DNA of 64,000 bases from Halomonas piscis. Its GTDB lineage: Bacteria > Pseudomonadota > Gammaproteobacteria > Pseudomonadales > Halomonadaceae. Below, one piece after another: positions 27,792 to 37,731 of this stretch. A program made the position numbers and the translations under genes. A model generated the notes under the pieces. The model was not told the DNA's origin and did not search any database. It was given only the letters and a program-made list of their open reading frames with translations. The stretch lies in NCBI RefSeq assembly GCF_031886125.1, contig NZ_CP119391.1, positions 1 to 64,000 of the forward strand. Direction: 5' to 3'. Each line of letters starts with the position of its first letter. Positions within the stretch are counted from its first letter, which is position 1.

Positions 27792-28997
27792 ATGGAAGAT
27801 TTATATTGGATTTTTAATTACGGCTTTTTGGGCAGTCGCCTTTTTGATCTTCCTAATTTCATGATCTGTGTCGTTCTTGTATTGCTGGGTAGTAGAAAGC
27901 TTCACGTCCCTGCCATTATACAGTTGGTTTTGGTGCTTCACTGCCTGCTCCCGTTTTTTCTCAACGGCGTGCTATTCGATTACGGCTACATGCCAGATCA
28001 ATTTAAATACTGGAACTGGTTTAACCAGATTCGTAGCGGGCAATTGCCATTAACCGATGCTATTACGGGGGGGAATACGCAGCAGGCAGCCGTTTTCTTC
28101 GCATTGATGCCCTTTCCTGCAGCAGTTGCCCCGCTGAGCCTTGGTTTCTTTAATTCTTTTCTATATGTATTTACTTTTTTTTGGCTATATTCAAAAAAAG
28201 TATTTACGCGTTTTTCAATGTGGTTTTTTCTCTTATACCCAAGCATGGCGCTTTATTCCGCACTTTCCTTGCGTGAAACCTTGATCATGGTTTTCATGAT
28301 TGTCGCCGTGCAGTTTGCCAGGGAAGGACGCTGGCTATCCATGGGGTTAGTGTTAGTGCCACTGTATCTCGTCAAATTCCAGAATTTCTATATTCTTGCA
28401 CCTATACTGGCTCTTTATTTGGTATTTGGAATCCGTCGTACCGGGCTTTCTATTGGTAAAGGCGCAGCTACTGCCGTTATTGGGTTTTGCTCATTACTCG
28501 CCTCTGCCCCTGTAGCGCTCCCGCTGGTCAATAAGTTTCGAGTCGCCATGTTTGTAGAGGACGGGGGCCATCCGGACGATATTCAGTTAATCTCCTCATC
28601 CCTGGACTTTGTTGTACAGGGCATGACCTCTTCCTTTTATTTCCTTATTAAACCGCTTCCCTGGGAAATAACCAATGCTTTACAGTTAATTCAGAGCATT
28701 GAAAACATTATAGTATTTGGCTTACTTATTATTATTACCCGAATCGCCTGGAAAAATGCACCGAAAAAGCTGATATTTTGGCTACTGCTCATGCTTTTCT
28801 CAATGTCAGTATATGGGCTGGTGGTTGTTAACTTTGGCACAGCGGTAAGGTATCGCTACCCGTTCGTTGTTATTTTTGTTTTATTTGTTTGTGCTGACTG
28901 CCAAATACATCGCGCTTTACCAAATTTCGTATTCGGCAATAAAGGACTTTCAAAGCCCAAACCTAAACTGGCACACAGTCAACACCAAGACATATAG
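27792..28997 (+). CDS. Wzy/EpsG-like polysaccharide polymerase (polytopic membrane protein)
   Basis: The 401-residue protein has about ten hydrophobic helices spread over its length, with loops containing DYGYMPDQFKYWNWFNQI, LSLRETLIM and VVNFGTAVRYRYPFV. The RET motif after a helix and the C-terminal RYRYPF are often seen in EpsG/Wzy-type repeat-unit polymerases. It would join undecaprenyl-linked repeats at the periplasmic face. It is AT-rich and begins an operon-like set with the glycosyltransferase and ATP-grasp genes that follow. It appears complete, unlike the other polymerase fragments here. Confidence 0.65.
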   Translation: MEDLYWIFNYGFLGSRLFDLPNFMICVVLVLLGSRKLHVPAIIQLVLVLHCLLPFFLNGVLFDYGYMPDQFKYWNWFNQIRSGQLPLTDAITGGNTQQAAVFFALMPFPAAVAPLSLGFFNSFLYVFTFFWLYSKKVFTRFSMWFFLLYPSMALYSALSLRETLIMVFMIVAVQFAREGRWLSMGLVLVPLYLVKFQNFYILAPILALYLVFGIRRTGLSIGKGAATAVIGFCSLLASAPVALPLVNKFRVAMFVEDGGHPDDIQLISSSLDFVVQGMTSSFYFLIKPLPWEITNALQLIQSIENIIVFGLLIIITRIAWKNAPKKLIFWLLLMLFSMSVYGLVVVNFGTAVRYRYPFVVIFVLFVCADCQIHRALPNFVFGNKGLSKPKPKLAHSQHQDI

Positions 28998-29043
28998 AAC
29001 TTACTATTATATTTATTACGCATTTTGACAGGCAGCAGTCCAA

Positions 29044-30179
29044 ATGAGCCAAGAAACTTCGAAACCCTTGCGTATCCTTCATGTCTTTGCAAGCCTCGAC
29101 AGAGGCGGGGCTGAAGGTATGGCAATGAGCTTATATCGCAATATCGATAAAACAAAAATACAGTTTGATTTCGTTGTCAATAATCGTGACAAGCCTTACG
29201 CACATGAAGAAGAAATAAAAGCCCTTGGCGGCAGGGTCTTCCGCATGCCTGCCTTTAAAGGCCCGAATGTTCTCAGGTATTACAAGGCATGGGATAGCTT
29301 TTTAAAGGCTCACCCCGAATGGGGAATTATTCACGCTCATCATACGACCCCTGCCTTCATTTATTTGGCCGCTGCCCGGAACAACGGACGTATCGCAATT
29401 GCCCATAGCCATATCGCTGGCTATGAAAAAAACATCAAGTCGTTAATTAAAATAGCAACAAGATATCCCCTTCGCTATATAGCAAATCATTTAGTTTCCT
29501 GCTCAAAAACCGCTGCCCAGTGGATGTTTGGAAAAAAGTCTAGCCAAACAACTGTGATAAAAATGCTGTAGACTCCAAATCTTTTAGCTTTAATTCTTAT
29601 AATAGAGCTGAAATGAAAAAGAAACTTAATATAGAAAACAATTTTGTTATTGGTCATGTTGGAAGATTTGATGTTCAAAAAAATCATAATTCCATCATAG
29701 ATATTTTATTTTCTATAACCAAGGTCCGCGAAGATGCAGTACTGCTCCTCGTTGGCGATGGGCCACTTAAAGAAGAAATTGAAAAAAAGGTTGATGAACT
29801 AGGCCTTTCTGAAAACGTAATGTTTCTTGGGGTCCAGCCAGATATTGCCGCTTTATTATCTTCCATGGACGTTTTTCTTTTCCCCTCGCTATATGAGGGG
29901 CTACCCGTTACTCTGATTGAAGCCCAGGCTAACGGCCTGCCTTGCGTTGTATCTGATACAGTCACTTCGGAATCAAAAATTACCGACTGCGTTAATTTTT
30001 TTCCGCTTAATGAACCTTCAGAAAAATGGGCTGAAAAAGTTGTTGAAAGTGCCAAAAAAGAGCATTGCCCCAATACATATTCCAGCATAGCAAGCGCAGG
30101 CTACGACATTGAAAGCAATGCTCACTGGCTCGAAAGTTTTTATCTTAAAGCTGCTCATGAAAAAGAAAAAAAGGAATAA
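29044..30179 (+). pseudogene. GT4-family glycosyltransferase broken by a one-base deletion in an A run
   Basis: The first frame (29044-29571) gives the acceptor domain: ASLDRGGAEGMAMSLYR, IHAHHTTPAF, IAHSHIAGYEKN. It ends just after SSQTTVIK. The rest (GHVGRFDVQKNHNSII, SLYEGLPVTLIEAQANGLP with E(x7)E) is in the next frame up to 30179. Adding one A to the five-A run at about 29559 gives a single frame reading VIKNAVDS through to EMKKKLNIENN, a normal GT4 of about 378 residues. Either this is a true mutation, a slippage-controlled gene, or a sequencing error in a homopolymer. Confidence 0.8.
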
Positions 30180-31006
30180 CGACTCTTCCTTTTATAAAAC
30201 CAAAAATAAAACCATAGACTTGGTTGCCTTATTTCCCATGAGTTCTATATTTCATTTATCAAGATGTCATCCCACAGCTTAAAATCATAGCTTTCAAATT
30301 AAGTTTAGGAGAATACATGGGCTTATCTGTCGGTATTGTAAAATCAGACTTTCATGGGCACCATAGTAGTTCCTGGAGCCATGAATGGCTAAACTTTTGC
30401 GCCCAGGAAAAAATACCACATGAATTAATTGATTGGCGAGAGCTGGACGCTTTTAGCAAGTTAAGGAAGCACTCCGTTGTGGTTTGGCACTACAATCATT
30501 ATTCAAATGATGAAATGGCGTTTGCGCCTGATATTCTAACAGCACTCAAAAGTTCTGGTTGCATCGTTTTTCCTGATGAAGGGGAATCAAGACATTTCGA
30601 TGATAAGGTTATACAATCTTATCTGATGGAGGGGCTGAGGTTACCGACACCAAAAAACTATCCCTTGCACAGCTTGGAGGCCGTTCATCATTGGATTGAA
30701 TCAATAGGCACCTTTCCAGTAGTCGCGAAGCTAAGATCAGGGTCTGGTTCAAGTAATGTAGTTCTCATTCAGAGCGCTAATCATTTAAAACGCTATGCTC
30801 GCCGCATGTTTGGTCGTGGATTAAACAGCAAACCAAGCCTTCTATTTAAAGCTAAAACACATGCTTCCTCATCCAGGTCATTTTCTGAAGCACTAGCAAG
30901 ATTCAAAAGGCTTCCGGAATTTTTATTTTCTCGTAAAATGGCTAGTGGAAGGGGGCGTGAACAAGGCTATGTCTACCTTCAGGAGTTTATTGAGGGTGTT
31001 GATTAT

Positions 31007-32355
31007 GGCTCTTCGACGTTTCATGTGGATTTGGCCTGATCGAGCAAGCGTCCCACAGGACTGCCGATCAGGTAGATCATCGCGATGAAGTTGGCCTCAT
31101 TTCGGTAACCACGGGCACGTGATCGAGCTGCCTGGAACAAGCCATTCATGCCTTCCAGGCGGGCGTTGGTCAGACCGGATATCCAGCGTCTTACCACCTG
31201 TTCGGTATGCCGCTCAAGCGTCGCAAGGGCCTTCGCCATCGGCTTAAGCAGTACCTGGCCGGTGACGGCCCTTCGCATGACCTTGAGGTAGTTCGTAATA
31301 CGCCACCGAGCGGCGCGTGGCGTGGGGGCTTTCTGGATCCAGCGCAGCTTTTCCTTGATGACCCAGGCATCCCCCGTGGCCCCTTGATCGGCGATCAACT
31401 CCTGAAGGGCTGAGACCTGTTGGGCTGTCATATTGCCATTATCCAGATTCTTCAGGATCGCCCATCGAAGGGACTTGGGGTGTGCCTTCTCACGGCGCTC
31501 CTTCTTGCGGACCTCGTCCAACGCCCTGGTGAAGGTCTGCACGATGTGGAACCAGTCGACCGTCACCTCGGCCCGGGGCAGACTCTCAGCCACGCCGCTG
31601 AGGAACGGCTTTGACATGTCGCAGACCACTTCGGCCACGTTATCGGGCGCGCCACCATGCGTCGCCAGGAACGTGCTGAAGGCCTTGATGGCCTCCTTGC
31701 CATGGCCCGGAATGGCGAAGATGACTGGTTCCTGTTGACGCTGCATGTCGAGAAACACGGTGACGTAACGTTGCCCGCGCCGGGAGGCGGTTTCATCCAC
31801 GCCGACGGTAGCCACGCGGCTCAGGTCCAGCGCTCCCAGCATGCGGCCTACATAGTGGTGCACGATGCGCCATAGTCGTTTATCGGAGATCTCCAACTGC
31901 CGGGAGACGGCCAGCACCGGCATCTCCTTGACCAGTGACATGGCGGCCTGCTCGAACAGCAGAGTGAAGTCGCTACCCGGTCTCGCCCAGGGCACCTCGA
32001 TGCGCTTGACGCCATGCTCGGGGCACTTGGTGCGAGGCACGCGCGCATGCAGATAGCAGTGATGCTGGAAAAAATTCAGATGTCGCCAGATTCTGTCGGC
32101 GAAGTCGTGAGCCGGACAGGCCTCGCCGCACTCCGGGCAGGGGTAAAGGCTGCCGCGCTCGGCCTCGACATAGAGATCTAGCCGATGAGGAGACACAGCG
32201 GTATCCAGGTGTTGATCCTTGAGAGCCCAGGGGGCTTCCAGTCCCAGACCAAGCGTTAGAATTTGGGTACCGTCCATGCCATGCCTCCTGTTGTCGTCGA
32301 GGCCATATTTTGGCCCAGCTCAGGTGGCGAATTCCACACCCAACGACGAAGAGCC
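31007..32355 (-). mobile_element. ISL3-family element, copy B
   Basis: 1349 bp bounded by GGCTCTTCGACGTTTCATG and its inverted partner, within a perfect 8-bp duplication TTGATTAT (30999-31006 and 32356-32363). Inserted in reverse orientation in the ATP-grasp gene. Apparently identical in its protein to copy C at 42053. Confidence 0.96.
31021..32277 (-). CDS. ISL3-family transposase (copy B)
   Basis: This 418-residue DDE transposase is the same as in copy C and about 90 percent similar by eye to copy A. Zinc-finger-like CPECGEACPAHD and the catalytic VGVDETASRRG, VVCDMSKPFLSG and LEGMNGLFQAARSR motifs are all present. Confidence 0.95.
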   Translation of the reverse strand: MDGTQILTLGLGLEAPWALKDQHLDTAVSPHRLDLYVEAERGSLYPCPECGEACPAHDFADRIWRHLNFFQHHCYLHARVPRTKCPEHGVKRIEVPWARPGSDFTLLFEQAAMSLVKEMPVLAVSRQLEISDKRLWRIVHHYVGRMLGALDLSRVATVGVDETASRRGQRYVTVFLDMQRQQEPVIFAIPGHGKEAIKAFSTFLATHGGAPDNVAEVVCDMSKPFLSGVAESLPRAEVTVDWFHIVQTFTRALDEVRKKERREKAHPKSLRWAILKNLDNGNMTAQQVSALQELIADQGATGDAWVIKEKLRWIQKAPTPRAARWRITNYLKVMRRAVTGQVLLKPMAKALATLERHTEQVVRRWISGLTNARLEGMNGLFQAARSRARGYRNEANFIAMIYLIGSPVGRLLDQAKST

Positions 32356-32817
32356 TTGATTATGACATTAGGGTTGTCGTAATCGGCGATAAGCTCGGCT
32401 ATTGGTCTCGGGGCATACGCAAAGATGACTTTCGCGCCTCCGGTAGTGGAAGCGTTTCTTACGACAAGAACCTTGTCTCACCAGCGTTAATTAATACTGC
32501 TTTTGAGGCCGCTAGTGCCTTGGACACTGACTGCATGGGGTTTGATATCATATATGACCCTAAAACCCACGATCCCCTTATTATTGAAATGAGCTATGGG
32601 TTTCCGCATGCTACTTTGCTTGAGTCCGGCGGCTATTATGATAAAGAAGGCACTTGGCACAATAGTCCTCTTAACGCGCCCGTGGCTATCCTCAAGCGAT
32701 TGTTAAATAAAGCAGAAAAACAGAAACTCTCAGCTAATCAGGTCAAGCTCACCTCCTAGTTCAACATCCCTATGCGTCAACGTAGTTGTCACCCAAACGG
32801 ATTGAGAGGTGATCAAC

Positions 32818-33318
32818 GTGCGTTACCCCGCAGAGCGTAAGGAAGCCATCCTCAAGAAGATGGCACCGCCCATGAGCATGACCATCCCGGAGCTGGCCGA
32901 ACAGGAAGGCATCACCGCGACAACCCTCTACAATTGGCGGAAACAGGCCAGAGCACGAGGACAGGTTTTGCCATCACGTTCTACCCAGCCAGATCAGTGG
33001 ACCAGCCAGGAGAAGTTCCAGGTCGTCCTGGAGACAGCTCCGATGAACGAGGCTGAAGTCAGCGCCTACTGCCGCGAGCGCGGGCTCTACCCCGAGCAGG
33101 TGGAGGCCTGGCGAGATGCCTGCATGAACGCCAACGACGATGCGGCAGCGCAGGCCAAGCAGCTTCGACAAGCGCGTAAGGCGGAGCAGAAGCGGCTCCG
33201 TAAGCTGGAGCGCGAGCTGCACCGCAAGGACAAGGCCCTGGCCGAGACGGCGGCGCTGTTGGCCCTGTCAAAAAAAGCCGAGGCGATCTGGGGCACGACC
33301 AACGACGAGGACGACTGA
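32818..33318 (+). CDS. IS3 OrfA (copy 4)
   Basis: Identical to the OrfA of copies 1 and 2, including the seven-A slippery run (33270-33276). Confidence 0.9.
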   Translation: MRYPAERKEAILKKMAPPMSMTIPELAEQEGITATTLYNWRKQARARGQVLPSRSTQPDQWTSQEKFQVVLETAPMNEAEVSAYCRERGLYPEQVEAWRDACMNANDDAAAQAKQLRQARKAEQKRLRKLERELHRKDKALAETAALLALSKKAEAIWGTTNDEDD

Positions 33319-33762
33319 CCAGCCTCCCGGATCGCCAGCGCATCGTGACTCTGGTGCAAGACGCCCAGCGTGACGGTGCTCGGCTGGCCAAGGCCTGTCA
33401 GGTGATGGGCATCAATGTGCGAACCTATTACCGCTGGGTTGCGGAAGGCGAAGTGACGGCAGATCGTCGCCCCGACGCCGACCGCCCGGAGCCGGCCAAC
33501 AAGCTGTCGCCCGAGGAACGAGAGGCTGTTGTGGCGCTGTGCAACGCCCCGGAGTATCGGAGCCGCCCTCCCGCCTTCATCGTGGCCGATCAGGCGGACA
33601 AGGGCCGCTACCTGGCCTCTGAGTCGACGATGTACCGAGTGCTTCATGAATATGACCAGCAACACCATCGGGGCCGACAGCAGGCCCCACAGCGCAAGCG
33701 ACCGCCGACCACGCACCAAGCCACGGCGCCGAACTGGCTTTGGTGCTGGGATATCAGCTGGT

Positions 33763-36037
33763 GTGTGCCTCGACCCTGAAGGCAGCAGGAAGTAGCTGAA
33801 TGGGCACGAGCATGACTGGAATACCTTCATGACGAGCAGGATGCTCCTAGTGAAGGGCTGCCCTCTGCTGTGAGAGGGCATGAGCCGAAGCGGCAGTGAC
33901 CTGCAGTGCACTGGCAGGGTGATGTAACCCGTGGGAAACGGGGTGTGAGGCGAAGCCGTTACGCCAAGATGCACCTCTAGGCTAAGTATGGAAAGGTTGA
34001 GGAACACGAACCGATTAATCCGCGTCTGTGGGCTGAACGTGTCGCCACCTCCTACACGGCTTATTGGAGGTGTGTACCCCAGCAGTGAGTACAGGTACGG
34101 CTCACTTCTGCTGCGGGCAACGAATAGCCAAGTCGTTGCCAACAGAGGTATGGACAGTGCGCAGCTAATCCGTACCGGGTACACCAACTTGCAGCATGCA
34201 AGGGTAAAGATTGCGATCGGCAACCTCCTCCATACGCTTGAGTCCAGCATGTAAACGAGGGAAGGCTTGTATGGGATGGTAAGGGAGTGCGACCCCGATG
34301 CCCAACAAGCTGGCGGAGCCTCCGTAGTAGTCCGAGGTGGGGAAAGCCCACCACATGGCGAAGGGAGGCAGTTCAAGTGGCTTGTTCCACTAATTACCTG
34401 ACTGAGAGAGGTGAAGACCTTTGATAATCAGGGAAATGCAGAGCAAGCTAGCAACATGGTCAACAGAAGATCCGAATCGTAGGATTGATCGACTGTTGAG
34501 GCTGATTGCAGGGCGCGATTGGCTCCTGGATGCTGTGTGGAAAACACTGGCATCAAAGGGGGCCAAGACTGCTGGGGTAGACGGTGAGACTCGACGAGTA
34601 GTAGAGCAGGATATTAGCCACTATGTGGATGATATTCGCTCAGAGCTGCTGGCTGGAACCTATCAGCCTCAGCCTGCTCGTCGTATCTATATTCCGAAGG
34701 CCAACGGCAAGAAGCGCCCACTGGGGATACCAACACTGCGAGATAGGATTGTACAACGTGCGATGCTGATGGCAATGGAGCCCATATGGGAAAGCGACTT
34801 CCATCGCTTATCCTACGGCTTCCGCCCCGAAAGAAGCGTGCACCATGCTATCCGAACCGTGAAATTGCAGCTTACGGATAGTGGAGAAACAAAGGGCCGC
34901 TGGGTCATAGAAGGCGACTTGGCAAGCTACTTTGATACTGTCCACCACCGAAAGCTGATGCGGTGCGTTCGCAGGCGGATTTGTGACAGTCGTTTCCTAG
35001 ACCTCCTCTGGAAATTCATCAAAGCGGGCCATGTCGACAAAGGGCTGTTTCATGCTGCTCACGACGGCGTTCCGCAAGGTGGTGTGCTTTCACCATTACT
35101 GTCGAATATCATGCTGAATGAATTCGACCAATGGCTTGAGAAACGCTATCTTGGCAAGAAGGCTCGCAAAGATCGTTGGTACTGGAACTCTAGCATCCAA
35201 CGAGAATTTCCAATCGCCATGCGAGAAAGACGACATTGGCGACCAGCGGTAGCTTACTGTCGCTACGCTGATGATTTCGTCTTGGTTGTTAAAGGAAACA
35301 AGGCTCATGCTGAGGCTATCCGCGAGGAGTGCCGACTGTTCCTTGAGGACGACCTCTCATTAACTCTGAATATGGATAAGACCCATGTTACACATGTGAA
35401 TGATGGGTTCATTTTCCTGGGTCATAGAGTAGTCCGTAAACGCGGTCCCAATGGCACAATGCGCCCGGTCACGTCCATCCCCCGTGAAAAGGCAAAGAAT
35501 TTCGCTGCATCACTGGCGAAAGAATTGTCTAGCAATCATAGCGCGAATAGGATTGACATGGTGGACCGCCTGAATCGCCGACTGGCGGGATGGGCAAATT
35601 TCTACCAGCATACCGACTACACCGCGATCACTTACAGGAAGATAGATGGCATTGTCTTCTGGCGATTTGGCCACTGGCTATCAAGGAAGTATCGCGCATC
35701 GATAAAGTCCATGATGCGAAAACACTTCCTGAGACCAACAGAGAAACAAGCCAAGACATGGAAATTCTTTGGCCCAAATGGCAGAGGTGTTTTCTGCGTA
35801 ACGAGCCTGAGACGTCTGGTAACCAGTCGAAAGATGACCTTCCGATGGCGGCTTCCTGAGGCAAATCCCTATCTGCCACAGGAAGAGGTACGCAACACCG
35901 TCACTTCGCGCTACCGAGATGTTGCCATGGCTTTGAGCCACACTTGAATGGAGAGCCGTATGCGCTGAGAGGTGCACGTACGGTTCGGGGAGGAGAAGTA
36001 GGGAAATAGCTCGACTACGCCCTGCTTCTTACTCCAC
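33763..36037 (+). mobile_element. Group II intron, copy 2 (uninterrupted)
   Basis: 2275 bp, from GTGTGCC to CTCCAC, inserted at the same codon of orfB (between SW and LPG) as the first copy. Domain V is at 35953-35986. It is the same as the first copy once the IS5 element is removed. The flanking IS3 alleles differ (CTGGT/TACCG here, CTGGC/TACCC in copy 3), so the introns arrived by separate homing events or by gene conversion. Confidence 0.95.
34421..35947 (+). CDS. ltrA: Group II intron reverse transcriptase/maturase (copy 2)
   Basis: This 508-residue protein is identical to the one at 23866-25392, with YADD active site, X domain and no HNH domain. Same TTG start and ribosome site. Confidence 0.95.
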   Translation: MIIREMQSKLATWSTEDPNRRIDRLLRLIAGRDWLLDAVWKTLASKGAKTAGVDGETRRVVEQDISHYVDDIRSELLAGTYQPQPARRIYIPKANGKKRPLGIPTLRDRIVQRAMLMAMEPIWESDFHRLSYGFRPERSVHHAIRTVKLQLTDSGETKGRWVIEGDLASYFDTVHHRKLMRCVRRRICDSRFLDLLWKFIKAGHVDKGLFHAAHDGVPQGGVLSPLLSNIMLNEFDQWLEKRYLGKKARKDRWYWNSSIQREFPIAMRERRHWRPAVAYCRYADDFVLVVKGNKAHAEAIREECRLFLEDDLSLTLNMDKTHVTHVNDGFIFLGHRVVRKRGPNGTMRPVTSIPREKAKNFAASLAKELSSNHSANRIDMVDRLNRRLAGWANFYQHTDYTAITYRKIDGIVFWRFGHWLSRKYRASIKSMMRKHFLRPTEKQAKTWKFFGPNGRGVFCVTSLRRLVTSRKMTFRWRLPEANPYLPQEEVRNTVTSRYRDVAMALSHT

Positions 36038-36553
36038 TACCGGGCCCTGCACGCGGTACTTGGTGGTACCTGTACCTGATCATGGACGTCTACAGCCGCA
36101 AGATCGTTGGGCACGAGGTCTATGAAACCGAGACCGGCGAGCTGGCCGCCGAGCTGATCCAGAAGGCCTGCTGGCGAGAGCACCTCACCGATCGTCACAA
36201 GCCTTTGATTTTGCATTCTGATAACGGCAGCCCGATGAAGGCGGCGACCTTCCTGGAGAAGCTCTACGACCTGGGCATCACCCCGTCGTACAGCCGGCCA
36301 AGGGTCAGCAACGACTGTCAGTCTTTATACGTCGGATTCATAATCGATCCGGAAGACCTGGTCTTGGTGGCTTGACTCTTGCAATGATTGGCCGTTGCAT
36401 GCCTTGGCGTTGATCTGTCAGCTCCGGACCGGGCACCTGATCCAGTATGGCGAAGCTGTGACTTAATAGGAGCCTGAAGGCATATACTCTCATGACAGTC
36501 CTGTCCACTTGGCCGATTCTGGAGACCATAACTCGACATACTCAGAGGCTGAC

Positions 36554-37633
36554 ATGACGGCTTTACAGTTACCTGATATCGCACCTTCCGGCCATATCGT
36601 CGTTGGGGTGGATACGCATAAGCATATCCATGTTGCTGCCGTTGTAGATACAACCGCTGGCCTACGATCAACGCTTTCAGTTACGGCGGACCGTGACGGC
36701 TTTGAAAAGCTGCTGGCCTGGGCACGCTCTTTTGGTCGAATCCTGGCCTTTGGTGTGGAAGGCACCGGTTCCTACGGCGCCGCTCTGACTTCCTTCATTC
36801 GCCGGCATGACACGTTGGTCATCGAGGTGAGTCGCCCCAATCGCCGTCTCAGGCGGCTGAATGGAAAATCCGATACCCTAGACGCCGAGAATGCCGCCCG
36901 TGCTGTTCTGTCCAGAACGGCAACCGCTATACCCAAGGTGACCGATGGCACTGCTGAAATGGTTCGGCAGCTGAAGGTGGCTTATGATACGGCCGTCAAA
37001 GCCCGTACAGCGGCCATGGTGACCCTGAAGGCCATGCTGGTTCATGCACCAGACGATGTCCGGGCTAGCGCTGAAGCGAAAACGCCATTGGCGCTTGCAC
37101 ACAAATTTTCCAGGCTACGTCCCAGCTTGTTGGAGAATACGACAGATAGCATTAAACATACGCTTCGTTCCCTGTCTCGGCGCTGGATTTCTCTGGATGA
37201 GGAAGCCGGTGCATTGAATAAAATGATCTATGACCTTGTCCAAGAAGCCGTACCGCAGCTGGTCGAGTCGTATGGCATCAGCACTCACACGGCAGCAGAA
37301 ATACTGATTGTTGTGGGAGATAATCCTGAAAGGATCAAATCCGAGGCGGCATTGGCAAAGCTGGCCGGCATTAGCCCTATTCCCGCCTCATCAGGCATGA
37401 CATCAGGCCGATATAGAATCAACAGGGGTGGACACAGACAGCTCAATGCTGCCATCTATCGCGCGGCGATTGTGCGAATGCGAGGCCACGAGCCAACTAA
37501 GGTGTACGTTGCGCGAAGGACCGCAGAAGGCAAGACGAAACGTGACATTGTCAGGTGCCTCAAGCGTTACATCATTCGTGAGGTTTATCGTCTCCTACGG
37601 TATGGCCCCAAAGTAGCTGAATACGCGACTTGA
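36554..37633 (+). CDS. IS110-family DEDD recombinase (copy 3)
   Basis: 359 residues, identical to the recombinase at 7773-8852. The gene is intact, but its element has lost a contiguous right end through the insertion 8 bases downstream. Confidence 0.92.
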   Translation: MTALQLPDIAPSGHIVVGVDTHKHIHVAAVVDTTAGLRSTLSVTADRDGFEKLLAWARSFGRILAFGVEGTGSYGAALTSFIRRHDTLVIEVSRPNRRLRRLNGKSDTLDAENAARAVLSRTATAIPKVTDGTAEMVRQLKVAYDTAVKARTAAMVTLKAMLVHAPDDVRASAEAKTPLALAHKFSRLRPSLLENTTDSIKHTLRSLSRRWISLDEEAGALNKMIYDLVQEAVPQLVESYGISTHTAAEILIVVGDNPERIKSEAALAKLAGISPIPASSGMTSGRYRINRGGHRQLNAAIYRAAIVRMRGHEPTKVYVARRTAEGKTKRDIVRCLKRYIIREVYRLLRYGPKVAEYAT

Positions 37634-37731
37634 CAGATATAGACATCATGGATTGACCTGCCCCACCTCAACGTCGTGGGTTATGTTGAGGTAGGGCAAC
37701 AACACAGAGCCACTATTGAGGGAGGCAGGTC

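Larger units (their letters stand above)
30317..32759 (+). pseudogene. ATP-grasp ligase-like protein, split by ISL3
   Basis: Coding parts are 30317-31006 and 32364-32759. Removing the IS and one copy of its 8-bp duplication gives a continuous 361-residue frame across FIEGVDYDIRVVVIGDKL. The protein shows ATP-grasp features: FPDEGESRHFDDKVIQSYLM, the lysine in FPVVAKLRSGSGSSNVVLI, the LQEFIEGVDYDIRV strand and CMGFDIIYDPKTHDPLIIEM near the end. RimK-like members add amino acids or similar groups; in a glycan locus this could decorate a sugar, but the substrate is unknown. ATG 30317 follows TAGGAGA. It is AT-rich like its upstream neighbours. Confidence 0.8.

Noticed and set aside
33087..34376. 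429-codon minus-strand frame across IS3 and the intron
   Set aside because: It spans an intron-exon boundary and is antisense to OrfA/OrfB and structured intron RNA; a by-product of composition.
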